This document shows, in pieces, positions 35,913 to 44,069 of a stretch of 64,000 bases of DNA (the first letter of the stretch is position 1; every line of letters begins with the position of its first letter). The position numbers and the translations under genes are program-made. The stretch is from the NCBI GenBank assembly GCA_005778405.1, contig SXOA01000022.1:1-64000 (forward strand), read 5' to 3'. A model generated the notes under the pieces. The model worked only from the letters and a program-made list of their open reading frames with translations. It ran no database searches and was not told where the DNA came from. Source of the DNA: Planctomycetaceae bacterium (GTDB taxonomy: Bacteria > Planctomycetota > Planctomycetia > Pirellulales > Pirellulaceae).

Positions 35913-37238
35913 ATGGCAAAGATGAATATCCTGGTCGTCGGCAACGGAGGGCGCGAGCACGCACTGGCTTGGAAGCTGGGTCAGAGCCCGCGCGCTGGGA
36001 CGATCTTCGTCGCCCCCGGAAACGCCGGGACCGCAGTGGATGCCGTGAATGTCGATATTCCCGCAGAGGATATCGGGGCGCTCATTCGATTCGCCAAGCA
36101 GAATGTCGTCGAACTCACCGTGGTCGGCCCCGAAGCGCCGCTGGTCGCCGGCATTGTCGATGCGTTCCAGACGGAAAAGCTGCGAGTATTTGGTCCCTCT
36201 AAAGGGGCGGCGCAGCTCGAAGGGAGCAAGGTTTTTTGCAAAAACCTGCTGCAAACGGCCAATGTCGCCACCGCGGAATACTATGTCTTCCGCGACGCCG
36301 AGAGCGCCAGCCGCTTTGTGCTCGACCGCTTTCCCGACGAGCGGGAAAACGTGCCACTGGTGGTCAAGGCGGATGGCCTGGCGGCCGGCAAGGGTGTGGT
36401 TGTCTGTTCTACCCGCCCGCAGGCGCTCGACGCGATCGACCGCATCGCCCGCCAGATGGAATTCGGAGTCGCTGGCAAGCAACTCGTAATTGAAGAGCGG
36501 CTGCATGGGCCAGAGGCGAGTGTGTTGGCCATTACCGATGGCCGGACCATTCTCACGCTCCCACCGGCCCAGGACCACAAAGCGGCCTACGACGGGGACG
36601 AAGGGCCAAATACTGGAGGCATGGGGGCTGTCTGCCCCACGCCTATCATCGACGACGTCACGCTCCACAAGATTGAGGCGGAAATCCTCGTTCCCACCAT
36701 CCACACCATGAAACGGAGCCGCACACCCTTCAAAGGGGTGCTCTATGCCGGCCTGATCATGACCCACCAGGGCCCCAAAGTTCTGGAATACAACGTCCGT
36801 TTTGGCGACCCCGAATGTCAGCCACTACTCATGCGGCTGAAATCGGATTTAGTCGAGGTGCTTGAGGCTACCATCGACGGTAAGCTCGATGAGATTCCGC
36901 CGCTAGCATGGGACGATCGTCCCTGCGTCAGCGTCGTGATGGCCAGCGAAGGCTATCCCGGGCCTTACGAAAAGGGGCGTCCCATTCGTGGGCTCGAAGA
37001 AGCCGCGGCGATCCCCGATGTGAAGGTTTTCCATTCCGGCACCAAGCTCGTCGATGGCCAGGCCGTCACGGCCGGCGGCCGCGTCCTCGCGGTCACCGCC
37101 CTGGGTCCTTCCTTCTCCGCTGCCAAGTTGCAGGCCTACACCGCCGTCAAATGCATCCGCTGGCCCGGCGCGTGGTGCCGCAAGGACATTTCCGACAAGG
37201 CGCTGCACTTGCCGAAGGCCGAAGTTCGGAAAAAGTAG
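35913..37238 (+). CDS. purD: Phosphoribosylamine–glycine ligase
   Basis: A 441-aa ATP-grasp enzyme that joins glycine to phosphoribosylamine in purine synthesis. The N-terminal signature VVGNGGREHALAWKL is at about 8–22, followed by VVGPEAPLVAGIVD, the ATP-grasp segment VVKADGLAAGKGVVV, and LPPAQDHKAAYDGDEG with GPNTGGMGA. The C-terminal domain is complete through VTALGPSF. Start MAKMNILVV is chosen because the longer GTG frame to 35823 adds an atypical leader. It stands alone on the plus strand, without other pur genes nearby. Confidence 0.97.
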   Translation: MAKMNILVVGNGGREHALAWKLGQSPRAGTIFVAPGNAGTAVDAVNVDIPAEDIGALIRFAKQNVVELTVVGPEAPLVAGIVDAFQTEKLRVFGPSKGAAQLEGSKVFCKNLLQTANVATAEYYVFRDAESASRFVLDRFPDERENVPLVVKADGLAAGKGVVVCSTRPQALDAIDRIARQMEFGVAGKQLVIEERLHGPEASVLAITDGRTILTLPPAQDHKAAYDGDEGPNTGGMGAVCPTPIIDDVTLHKIEAEILVPTIHTMKRSRTPFKGVLYAGLIMTHQGPKVLEYNVRFGDPECQPLLMRLKSDLVEVLEATIDGKLDEIPPLAWDDRPCVSVVMASEGYPGPYEKGRPIRGLEEAAAIPDVKVFHSGTKLVDGQAVTAGGRVLAVTALGPSFSAAKLQAYTAVKCIRWPGAWCRKDISDKALHLPKAEVRKK

Positions 37239-37246
37239 TCCGCGCC

Positions 37247-37281
37247 ATAGTAGTCCGCACACGGAGTATGCGGGCTACTAT
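37247..37281. repeat. Hairpin repeat between convergent genes
   Basis: Arms ATAGTAGTCCGCA and TGCGGGCTACTAT (12 of 13 paired) surround a 9-nt loop. It occupies the 42-bp gap between purD and the convergent gene ending at 37281. It probably acts as a bidirectional terminator or is a dispersed unit placed at a gene end. The left part GTAGTCCGC also recurs once just before it at the purD stop. Confidence 0.7.
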
Positions 37282-38582
37282 CATTTTCTCGGCACCGGCA
37301 CTTGCAGCACCGTATACGGAATCAGCATCAGGATGTTGACCGTGTTGTCGTGCCCTTCGGCGACTCCCAGGATGACATGACGCGAAGTCGTGTGGCCGTC
37401 GGCCAGCTTGATCAGCCCGCCGTGGAACGGCAGGTTCTTGCCCGCGGCGTCCGTCATCGGGACGTAGTCCGGATTGGAGACCGCCACGCAGCCGTGGTCG
37501 GTCGGCTCTTTCTCGCCGGGCTTGTGGCTGACCAGATGCAGCAGGTTGATTCCCTCCGGAGCGTTCTCGGTGATGGCCACCCAGCAGGTGCCGCTCTTGC
37601 CAACGCACATCGCCCGGCAGTCGACGGTCTTCGCCCCAGCGATGAGCGTCCCCACGGTTCGCCCGGGCAGGGTGGTCCCTTCGGCGGTCAAGTCATAGGA
37701 GAAAAGGGCGTTGCTTGTCATCGGCTGGGAGTAGAGCGTTTTGCCGTCGGGGGTGATGTCCCAATTGATCGGATCAGGATTCGGCGTCAGCGCCAGCTTG
37801 GTCTCGGCTGTCGGCGGCTTGCCGTCGATCGACTGCTTGAGGCGTTCGAGCTTGTCAGTTTTGGGGTCGTAGCGGGCGATGTCGCCGCCGAGGATGGGAT
37901 GGTACGCCCGGCCGAGATAATCCACGACAATGAAGCCATAGAAATGCTCGGTGTCCATCAGATCGCGGTACTTGCCGGTCTTGAGGTCGAGAATCAGCAA
38001 GATGGAATTCTCTCCCGGCCCCGGCCGATGGTCGCTGCACGTCGAGATATACGCCACGCCGCGGCTCTCGTCGGGCGTGATGCTGTTGATGCCGTGGTGC
38101 GGCACGGGAATGGGATAGACCTTCGTCTCGCCGGTCTTGGGGTCATACACCATGGGATAGCCGCCGGGATAATCCTCGCGTTTCTCCTTGGTGGCATCGG
38201 GATATCCCTGCTTGGTGCCGAAATAAATTTTGCCGCTCGCCCCGACGTTGTTTCGGGTGTGGATCTTGGCTTGCGAACCGAATCCCTTGAGGTCCTTGCC
38301 AATCGCCTTATGGCAATCCACGACAGCCTTCATTGTCTTAGTCTTGGGATCAAATTCCACCAGCCAGGAGTTCACGCCGTTGGCATGCGTGCCGATATAC
38401 AGCCGCCCGTCGAGTCCGGGAATGATGGAAAAATAGCCTTCACCATCGGGTGCCGTCTCTTTGGGCACGGCATAGGCCGTAGCGGAAACCCACTTTCGAG
38501 GAGGCGGATCGGCAGCGAAAAGGCAATTCGTTAGGACTACGGCAAGTGCCACGGAAAACAGCACCGAGTATCTCTTCGTCAT
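37281..38582 (-). CDS. Secreted beta-propeller-like protein of unknown function
   Basis: A 433-aa protein with a signal peptide (SVLFSVALAVVLTNCLFA, cleavage probably before ADPP). The mature part has repeated blade-like segments with D-P-K-T turns (VEFDPKTKTMKAV, VYDPKTGETKVYPI, LDLKTGKYRDLM, ARYDPKTDKLERL, FSYDLTAEGTTL), consistent with a propeller of about six or seven blades. Met–His-rich loops (TEHFYGFIVVDYLGRAYHP) are also visible. I do not recognise a named family. It faces purD tail to tail across a hairpin repeat. Confidence 0.8.
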   Translation of the reverse strand: MTKRYSVLFSVALAVVLTNCLFAADPPPRKWVSATAYAVPKETAPDGEGYFSIIPGLDGRLYIGTHANGVNSWLVEFDPKTKTMKAVVDCHKAIGKDLKGFGSQAKIHTRNNVGASGKIYFGTKQGYPDATKEKREDYPGGYPMVYDPKTGETKVYPIPVPHHGINSITPDESRGVAYISTCSDHRPGPGENSILLILDLKTGKYRDLMDTEHFYGFIVVDYLGRAYHPILGGDIARYDPKTDKLERLKQSIDGKPPTAETKLALTPNPDPINWDITPDGKTLYSQPMTSNALFSYDLTAEGTTLPGRTVGTLIAGAKTVDCRAMCVGKSGTCWVAITENAPEGINLLHLVSHKPGEKEPTDHGCVAVSNPDYVPMTDAAGKNLPFHGGLIKLADGHTTSRHVILGVAEGHDNTVNILMLIPYTVLQVPVPRK

Positions 38583-38613
38583 GGAATTCTCCTTGGAATC
38601 TGTCTTAGAATTT

Positions 38614-38687
38614 CTTTGCGGTCTCTGCGCCTCTGCGTGATGCTTTCCGAAAGGCAGGCATCACGCAGAGGCGCAGAGACCGCAAAG
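38614..38687. repeat. Perfect 30-bp inverted repeat
   Basis: Two perfectly complementary 30-nt arms (38614–38643 and 38658–38687) flank a 14-nt centre. The left arm begins CTTTGCGGTCTCTGCGCC. Part of the same sequence recurs, diverged, at 40494–40588 on the other side of the neighbouring gene. It lies just past the stop of the FG-GAP gene and 31 bp upstream of the next minus-strand gene. Confidence 0.88.
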
Positions 38688-38695
38688 GTTTTTTT

Positions 38696-38728
38696 CTTTG
38701 TTTCCTTCGTTACCTTCTGTTCCAATTC
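38696..38728. repeat. 33-nt dispersed repeat, copy A
   Basis: This 33-nt element (ending CCTTCTGTTCCAATTC) matches 56453–56485 at 30 of 33 positions. It lies next to the perfect palindrome at 38614–38687, immediately after the FG-GAP gene. At 56453 the same element forms one arm of an inverted repeat. Confidence 0.7.
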
Positions 38729-38734
38729 CTCCGC

Positions 38735-40399
38735 CTACTGTTTCACCACGATCCGTAGGTCCCCCGCCACTTCCTTTTTCTCAATCTTCCCCTTCCCGTG
38801 CGGCAAGATGACTTCGACATCGCAAATCTTGATTTCACCCAGCCCCAAGTGGACGATCGCTTCCTGTCCCGAAGCATAGCCGTAACCTACGGCGATTTCC
38901 TTCTGTCCCAGCAGTGCCGCCGCGTCGCCGAGTTTTCCTGCTGGATAAATTCGCACTACAGCGCCGACTCCCTGTCGGTTCGTTCCCTTGGGCCCTTCGA
39001 CCGTGACATCCAGCCAATGTCCCCCCTGCGTCTCGTTTTTCAGCAGCAGCGAGCGGCTATCGACCCACCAGTTGGCCAGGAAAAGGTCCAGCTTGCCGTC
39101 CCGGTTGTAGTCGCCGCTGGCACCAGGGGCCATATAGATGATCTTGTTTTCCTTTTGCATTCTGCCGAAGACCGCGGTGACATCGCCGTCCTTCTTATCC
39201 GCTTCGGTCGGGAAGTCATTGACCGCGAGGGCGCTCGTTGCGAATTGTGGCAGTCCGTCTTTGACACCCAGGCCGCGGAAGATCACGGGGTGCGGCCGAA
39301 CACTCTGCTCGAACTTGACGATGCTGGTGTAGATGTCCGGCCAGCCGTCGTTGTCGAAATCCTGGATCTCAACGTGTGGGCTCTTCATCGGCAGCGGAAT
39401 GAGGCCGACTCTTTCCGTCACGTCCTCGAACTTCGGCATGCCACCCGTGACGCCCCGATTGAGAAACAGCCGCACCGGAACGCCGCCGGTGAACCACGGC
39501 CGGTCGCAGTGCGAGCCGATGAGGATATCGACCAGGCCGTCCCGGTTCACGTCGCCGAAGGTGCACCCGCAGACGGTGTCGTCGGGTGTGTCGTTGTATT
39601 TCCAAGCGAAGTCGCCTCGGTCCTTGGGCAGTTCGGTGAAGCGCCCTTTGCCGTCATTCAAGAACAGCCGCGTCCCATGATGGCGTCCGCCAAAATACAA
39701 ATCGGGCCAGCCGTCCCCGTTCACGTCCCCGGCCGCCACGCCAAACCCCGTGAGTTGCGCCGGCAGTCCCGCGGACTGGCTGACGTTTTCAAACTTGAAG
39801 TTGCCGAGGTTGCGATACAGCCGCGAGCGGCTTTGGCCCCCCTGAAAAAAGCACTCGCCGACGACCAGGTCGAGCAGGCCATCGCCGTCGTAATCGGTCG
39901 CGCAGACGCTCCGGGCGGCGATGCCCAGAGGACAGCTATTCGATTCCTTCGAGGCATCGGTGAACTTGCCTCCCCCTTCATTGCGGAACAAATGGTTCGG
40001 ATCGGCATAGTGCGGGTCCGTCTTCCCCCCGTCGATGGCGTGATTCGTGACGTACAGGTCCAAATCGCCGTCGTTATCCAGGTCCGCGAAGACACCGCCA
40101 TTCGCACGCCCGAGCACCCGCAACTGCACCTGCGGATCAAGCTCAAACTTCCCCAACACATTCCGAAAAAACTGGTTCGGCTTGCTCCCATAGGGCGATC
40201 CGCCAAACGCCCCGACATACAGGTCCGCCCAGCCATCTCCATCCACGTCCCCCCAGGCCACCCCGTGCCCGGCAATCTTTCCGACATGCGGAAACAGCCC
40301 GGCTTCGTCTCCCGCATCCTTAAACACTAGCGGCTGCTGGGGGACGGCATGAGTGGCGAGGAAGGCAATCAGAACCAGCGATAAGCAACTCGTACGCAT
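38735..40399 (-). CDS. Secreted FG-GAP/VCBS repeat protein with ASPIC/UnbV domain
   Basis: A 554-aa protein with a signal peptide (MRTSCLSLVLIAFLATHAVP). Multiple calcium-binding propeller motifs follow: DVDGDGWADLYVGAFGG, DLDNDGDLDLYVTNH, DYDGDGLLDLVVGE, DVNGDGWPDLYFGG, DVNRDGLVDILIGS, DFDNDGWPDIYTS and DYNRDGKLDLFLANW. The C-terminal part (NRQGVGAVVRIYPAGK through LGLGEIKICDVEVILPHG) matches the ASPIC/UnbV domain. The start at 40399 is taken, since the longer frame to 40606 runs through a repeat. Such proteins are secreted or surface-attached and common in planctomycetes. Ligand unknown. Confidence 0.92.
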   Translation of the reverse strand: MRTSCLSLVLIAFLATHAVPQQPLVFKDAGDEAGLFPHVGKIAGHGVAWGDVDGDGWADLYVGAFGGSPYGSKPNQFFRNVLGKFELDPQVQLRVLGRANGGVFADLDNDGDLDLYVTNHAIDGGKTDPHYADPNHLFRNEGGGKFTDASKESNSCPLGIAARSVCATDYDGDGLLDLVVGECFFQGGQSRSRLYRNLGNFKFENVSQSAGLPAQLTGFGVAAGDVNGDGWPDLYFGGRHHGTRLFLNDGKGRFTELPKDRGDFAWKYNDTPDDTVCGCTFGDVNRDGLVDILIGSHCDRPWFTGGVPVRLFLNRGVTGGMPKFEDVTERVGLIPLPMKSPHVEIQDFDNDGWPDIYTSIVKFEQSVRPHPVIFRGLGVKDGLPQFATSALAVNDFPTEADKKDGDVTAVFGRMQKENKIIYMAPGASGDYNRDGKLDLFLANWWVDSRSLLLKNETQGGHWLDVTVEGPKGTNRQGVGAVVRIYPAGKLGDAAALLGQKEIAVGYGYASGQEAIVHLGLGEIKICDVEVILPHGKGKIEKKEVAGDLRIVVKQ

Positions 40400-40493
40400 G
40401 TTCAGCTCCTGGGCGTTTCCTTCGCGCTCCGAATGATACGCCTTGCGGGAACTCGCCACAATCAAGCGCCCCTCGTAGCGCGTGCGTGCTTCC

Positions 40494-40588
40494 CCTCTGC
40501 GATCTCTGCGCCTTTGCGTGATGCTCCTCCCAGAACTACATAAAGGAACCGTAAGGAGCATCGCGCAGAGGCGCAGCGCGCGCAAAGG
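40494..40588. repeat. Imperfect inverted repeat related to 38614–38687
   Basis: Arms of about 34 nt (starting near CCTCTGCGATCTCTGCGCC; ending GCGCAGCGCGCGCAAAG) flank a 25-nt centre. Several mismatches are present, unlike the perfect copy at 38614. The pair brackets the FG-GAP gene. The rest of the 294-bp gap up to 40693 holds the MFS terminator. Confidence 0.75.
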
Positions 40589-40629
40589 AAGAGTTGGAGT
40601 AGTCACCGATTGTCGGTCAGGTCGTGATC

Positions 40630-40663
40630 AAAAAAAGGGGGCCACGCTGTTGCATGGCCCCCC
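40630..40663 (-). terminator. Intrinsic terminator of MFS gene
   Basis: On the minus strand GGGGGCCA, a 10-nt loop and TGGCCCCC are followed by TTTTTT. The stem is 8 bp and GC-only at its base. It lies about 30 nt after the MFS stop codon, a textbook Rho-independent terminator. Confidence 0.9.
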
Positions 40664-40693
40664 TCTGAGTTTCACCGCTCAACATCTTACCCA

Positions 40694-42334
40694 CTAATAC
40701 TCATCCGCCGCTGCGTGGGTCGGGGCATGCTCCAGGTCCACCGGCTTGTAACCTCCCTTGGACTTGAAGTAGAAAATCAGCACGCCGTAGCAGATCAGCA
40801 TGAAGGTGGGGAACATCGCCATATCCAAAAGGGCCCGTTGCTTGCTGCGACTCTTGGTGTCGGTAAGTTCTTTAGTGGCGGCTGCCGCGTCGGCAGCAGG
40901 CAATTTCTTGGTGAGTGCCTCGACTGCGGCATCATCGAGAATCGTATAAGGAAGTACCTCGTAGCTCCGCTTGACCGTAACGGGCACCACCTTTCCGTTC
41001 TCAACCAGTCCGGGAAGCTTGGCATGCAATTCCTTGTTTTCCACAATCGCATTCAGTTGAGCTTTCGGTTGCAGTGTGCCAATGTAGGGGAAGCCAAGCG
41101 TACCGACTGCCAACATCCCGATGCCAGAGATGGCGTTGAGCGTCAGCGCTCCGCCTCGCGGACATTGTTCGGATACCACACCGAGCATGGTCGGCCAGAA
41201 GAAGGTTTTTCCAAAGCCATACAGCGTGGCAGCAATGAAGATTGCTGCTCCCTGAGCGAAACTCAGATAGCCCAGGCCGAGAATCGCCAAGAGGGCGCTT
41301 ATGGCCAATAATCCCAGTGGCGAGAGATTATGCACAATTGGACCAGCAAAGAACCTCATTACCAGCATGATGGCCGAGGTATAAACCAGAATCCAACCGG
41401 CGTGGAATCCTTGTGTCTTGGCGATCCCTTCCATGATCGACGTAATCCAGCCGTCCGTGCCGATTTCCGTGGTGGCCAGCGGCATCATGATGATAATCAG
41501 GAAAAGCAGCAGGGGGCGTCCAAACGACTGGGTATATACGCCGAATCCAGCGACCAGAGCCAGGCCGAGAGCGACAAAGCCAAGTTTAAAGCCCAGACCG
41601 ATCTGAACCGTGCCCCCCACGGTAAAGAAATCGATCAATTGCAACACCAGGAGCACGGCGACAATCGCAGCACCGCCGACCCCGAATTCCGACAGCATGT
41701 CCTTATAGCTGACACCCGCCTTGACCCGCTCGCTTTCCGGAAACTTGAGGCCAATCAACATCAAAAAGTAAACGACTGCAGGCACGCCAATTAACCCAAT
41801 TTTCACCGCCCAGGGAGTGTCCTTGGCAAACGTATCAATGCCAATGAGCAAAAGGCCGGTGATCACGAGCCCGCCTGGCCAGCCGGCGTGCAAGATGTTG
41901 AGCCATTTCGTTTTTTCTTTGCTGAACATTGTCGCCACGACGGGATTGATAAATGCTTCCACCGCACCGTTGCCTAACGCGCAAACCAGACTTCCCCAAT
42001 ACAAAAGTTGAAAGCCCGTTGCTTTATCGGAAACGCAATAGGCCGCGATCGCCATGATCGTCCAAACGATGTGTCCCGCAAAAGCACAGATCATCGCTGT
42101 CTTGTAACCAATCTGATCGATGAACAGGCTGAAAAGAATGATGCTCAGGGCGAAAGGCCAGATTCCGATACCTGTTAGACGCCCAGCTTCTGCCGGGTCA
42201 AGTTCAAATTCGACGCTCCACGTATCAATCAAGAACATGCGGCCCACGAACGAAAACGCCGTGGTGATCAGGGCGATGAAGCACCCCCAAAAGAGGATTT
42301 GTTTCTGACTATCTGAAGATTCGTCTTTGGCCAT
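40694..42334 (-). CDS. MFS transporter with hydrophilic insert
   Basis: A 546-aa protein with 12 predicted membrane helices, including [12 protein letters not shown] near helix 1 and [28 protein letters not shown] around helices 2–3. [17 protein letters not shown] marks a late helix. A hydrophilic stretch of about 85 residues (about 420–505, rich in Lys/Glu/Asp and Ala) interrupts the last helices before [21 protein letters not shown]. The substrate cannot be deduced. It has its own promoter (42400–42427) and terminator (40630–40663), so it is a single-gene unit. Confidence 0.88.
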   Translation of the reverse strand: MAKDESSDSQKQILFWGCFIALITTAFSFVGRMFLIDTWSVEFELDPAEAGRLTGIGIWPFALSIILFSLFIDQIGYKTAMICAFAGHIVWTIMAIAAYCVSDKATGFQLLYWGSLVCALGNGAVEAFINPVVATMFSKEKTKWLNILHAGWPGGLVITGLLLIGIDTFAKDTPWAVKIGLIGVPAVVYFLMLIGLKFPESERVKAGVSYKDMLSEFGVGGAAIVAVLLVLQLIDFFTVGGTVQIGLGFKLGFVALGLALVAGFGVYTQSFGRPLLLFLIIIMMPLATTEIGTDGWITSIMEGIAKTQGFHAGWILVYTSAIMLVMRFFAGPIVHNLSPLGLLAISALLAILGLGYLSFAQGAAIFIAATLYGFGKTFFWPTMLGVVSEQCPRGGALTLNAISGIGMLAVGTLGFPYIGTLQPKAQLNAIVENKELHAKLPGLVENGKVVPVTVKRSYEVLPYTILDDAAVEALTKKLPAADAAAATKELTDTKSRSKQRALLDMAMFPTFMLICYGVLIFYFKSKGGYKPVDLEHAPTHAAADEY

Positions 42335-42399
42335 GCGAGGTCACTCCAAGGTCGAAACGCTGAGAGAGGAGGCGGGAGCTGTCGTTAAACAAGTTTGAG

Positions 42400-42427
42400 A
42401 GTATAGCAAGCCTGGGAAAGGAATCAA
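42400..42427 (-). promoter_or_regulatory. Sigma-70-type promoter for MFS gene
   Basis: On the minus strand TTGATT, a 16-nt spacer and TATACT are seen, giving a transcript start near 42392 and a leader of about 58 nt before the ATG at 42334. The match is good for a housekeeping promoter. The gap around it (42335–42558) otherwise shows nothing notable. Confidence 0.6.
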
Positions 42428-42558
42428 CGCAACGAGCCGTTTCGACAATCCTTTTTGGCTTTTTGTGGCGGACAAGCTGGTTCGGTTTGCCAACCACGAA
42501 GACCTTGCCGGCTCCTCATTCGCCATTCGAGCCTACAGACGGGCCCCCTGTGGCTACG

Positions 42559-44064
42559 TCAGGCCAGTAGATCTTTGATCACATGCCCATGCACGTCGGT
42601 CAGGCGGCGGTCGATGCCGCTGGTGCGGAAGGTGAGGCGGGTGTGGTCGATGCCGAGGAGGTGCAGAATGGTGGCGTGGATGTCGTAGACCTGGGTGGGG
42701 TTTTCGCGGTCGAGCGGGCGGTAGCCCCATTCGTCGCTGGGACCGTGGCTGATGCCGCCGCGGATGCCGCCGCCGCAAAGCCAGTTGGTGAACACAAACG
42801 GGTTGTGGTCCCGGCCATTGGGCCCTTGGCTGCAGGGCATGCGGCCGAACTCGGTGGTCCAAAGGACGAGCGTGTCGTCGAGCAGCCCCCGCTGCCGCAA
42901 GTCGGCAATGAGGGCGGCTGCTCCGCGGGACATGCCCAGGGCAAGGGGGCCGTGGTCGCGGTGGAGCTCTTCGTGTGAGTCCCAGTTGCGGCGGGGAAAG
43001 CCGTTGTCGCAACCGGACCAGATTTGCACGAAGCGCACGCCTCGTTCTAAGAGGCGGCGGGCAACCAGGCATTTGCGGCCGAAATAGTCGGTCTCCTCGA
43101 CCTCGTTGATCTCCTTGTCGAACTGCGTCTTGCCGTGGTCCAGCCCATAGAGCTTCAAGATGTGGGCCGGCTCACCGGAAAGATCCAGGGCCTCTGGGGC
43201 GGAAAGCTGCATCTGCGCGGCGAGCTCGTAGCTCTTGATGCGGGCTTCCAGCCGATCGTCGCCGGGGCGGGTCGCCTCGTGCTGCTTGTTCAGCTTCTTC
43301 ATCAGCGACGAAGCGGCGGCTTCGGAATCCTTCGTGATGAACTTGCCACCGGTGGGAAAGAGGTCGGCGATGGGATTGGCGGTGCCCGGACGGATGACGG
43401 TCCCCTGGTGCTGGGCGGGCAGAAATGCCGAACCCCAGTTCTTCGGCCCGCTCGGCCCGAAACCCCGATGGTCCGGCAGTACGACAAACGTGGGCAGGTT
43501 ATCGTTTAGGCTTCCCAGGCCGTAACTGATCCAGGCTCCCATTCCCGGAAAGCCGGGCGTCTGAAAGCCGGTGGCCTGCAGGAGCGTGGCCTGGCTGTGG
43601 ACCCCCGTTTTGCCGACCATGTTGTGAACGAAGGCCATTTCGTCTACGCACGGCCCCAGCGGTGCGGTGATTTCGCTCAAATTCTTGCCGCACTTGCCGT
43701 ACTGCTGCCATTTCCAAGGCGATTTCAGCCACGGGCCAAGTCCGTTCTGAAAGACCTCTACCTTCTCGCCAAAATCCGACGCCTGGCCATGCTTTCTTTC
43801 CAGCATCGGCTTGTAGTCCCACAGGTCGACGTGGCTGGCGGCACCGGACATGAAGAGCTGGACAACCCGTTTGGCTTTGGCGGGATGGTGGAGGACGCGG
43901 GTGGGAGAGGGAGAGACGGAGAGTGGGGGAGTGGGGGAGGTTTTGGAGTTGGACTGCTCGTCGGCTCGGGCGTCATTGCCCAAGAGCGAGGCGAGCGCGA
44001 GGGAGCCGAAGCCTTGGCCGAGAGAGGCGAGGAGTGCGCGGCGAGAGAGGGGCATTTCGATCAT
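42559..44064 (-). CDS. DUF1501 secreted protein (Tat signal)
   Basis: A 501-aa protein of DUF1501 type, related to the sulfatase/alkaline phosphatase fold. A twin-arginine signal is present (LSRRALLASLGQGFGSLALA). The mature start shows AKRVVQLFMSGAASHVDLWDYKP, and the body contains FVVLPDHRGFGPSGPKNWGSAFLP, VQIWSGCDNGFPRRNWDSHE and VLWTTEFGRMPCSQGPNGRDHNP, all typical of the family. It follows the DUF1549/1553 gene by 5 nt, the usual planctomycete pair. Reaction unknown. Confidence 0.95.
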   Translation of the reverse strand: MIEMPLSRRALLASLGQGFGSLALASLLGNDARADEQSNSKTSPTPPLSVSPSPTRVLHHPAKAKRVVQLFMSGAASHVDLWDYKPMLERKHGQASDFGEKVEVFQNGLGPWLKSPWKWQQYGKCGKNLSEITAPLGPCVDEMAFVHNMVGKTGVHSQATLLQATGFQTPGFPGMGAWISYGLGSLNDNLPTFVVLPDHRGFGPSGPKNWGSAFLPAQHQGTVIRPGTANPIADLFPTGGKFITKDSEAAASSLMKKLNKQHEATRPGDDRLEARIKSYELAAQMQLSAPEALDLSGEPAHILKLYGLDHGKTQFDKEINEVEETDYFGRKCLVARRLLERGVRFVQIWSGCDNGFPRRNWDSHEELHRDHGPLALGMSRGAAALIADLRQRGLLDDTLVLWTTEFGRMPCSQGPNGRDHNPFVFTNWLCGGGIRGGISHGPSDEWGYRPLDRENPTQVYDIHATILHLLGIDHTRLTFRTSGIDRRLTDVHGHVIKDLLA

Positions 44065-44069
44065 GTGGC

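Noticed and set aside
35631-36767. Minus-strand frame over purD
   Set aside because: Complement of the purD coding sequence; no independent support.
38798-40330. Plus-strand 510-codon open frame
   Set aside because: Antisense to the FG-GAP gene, whose calcium motifs are unmistakable.
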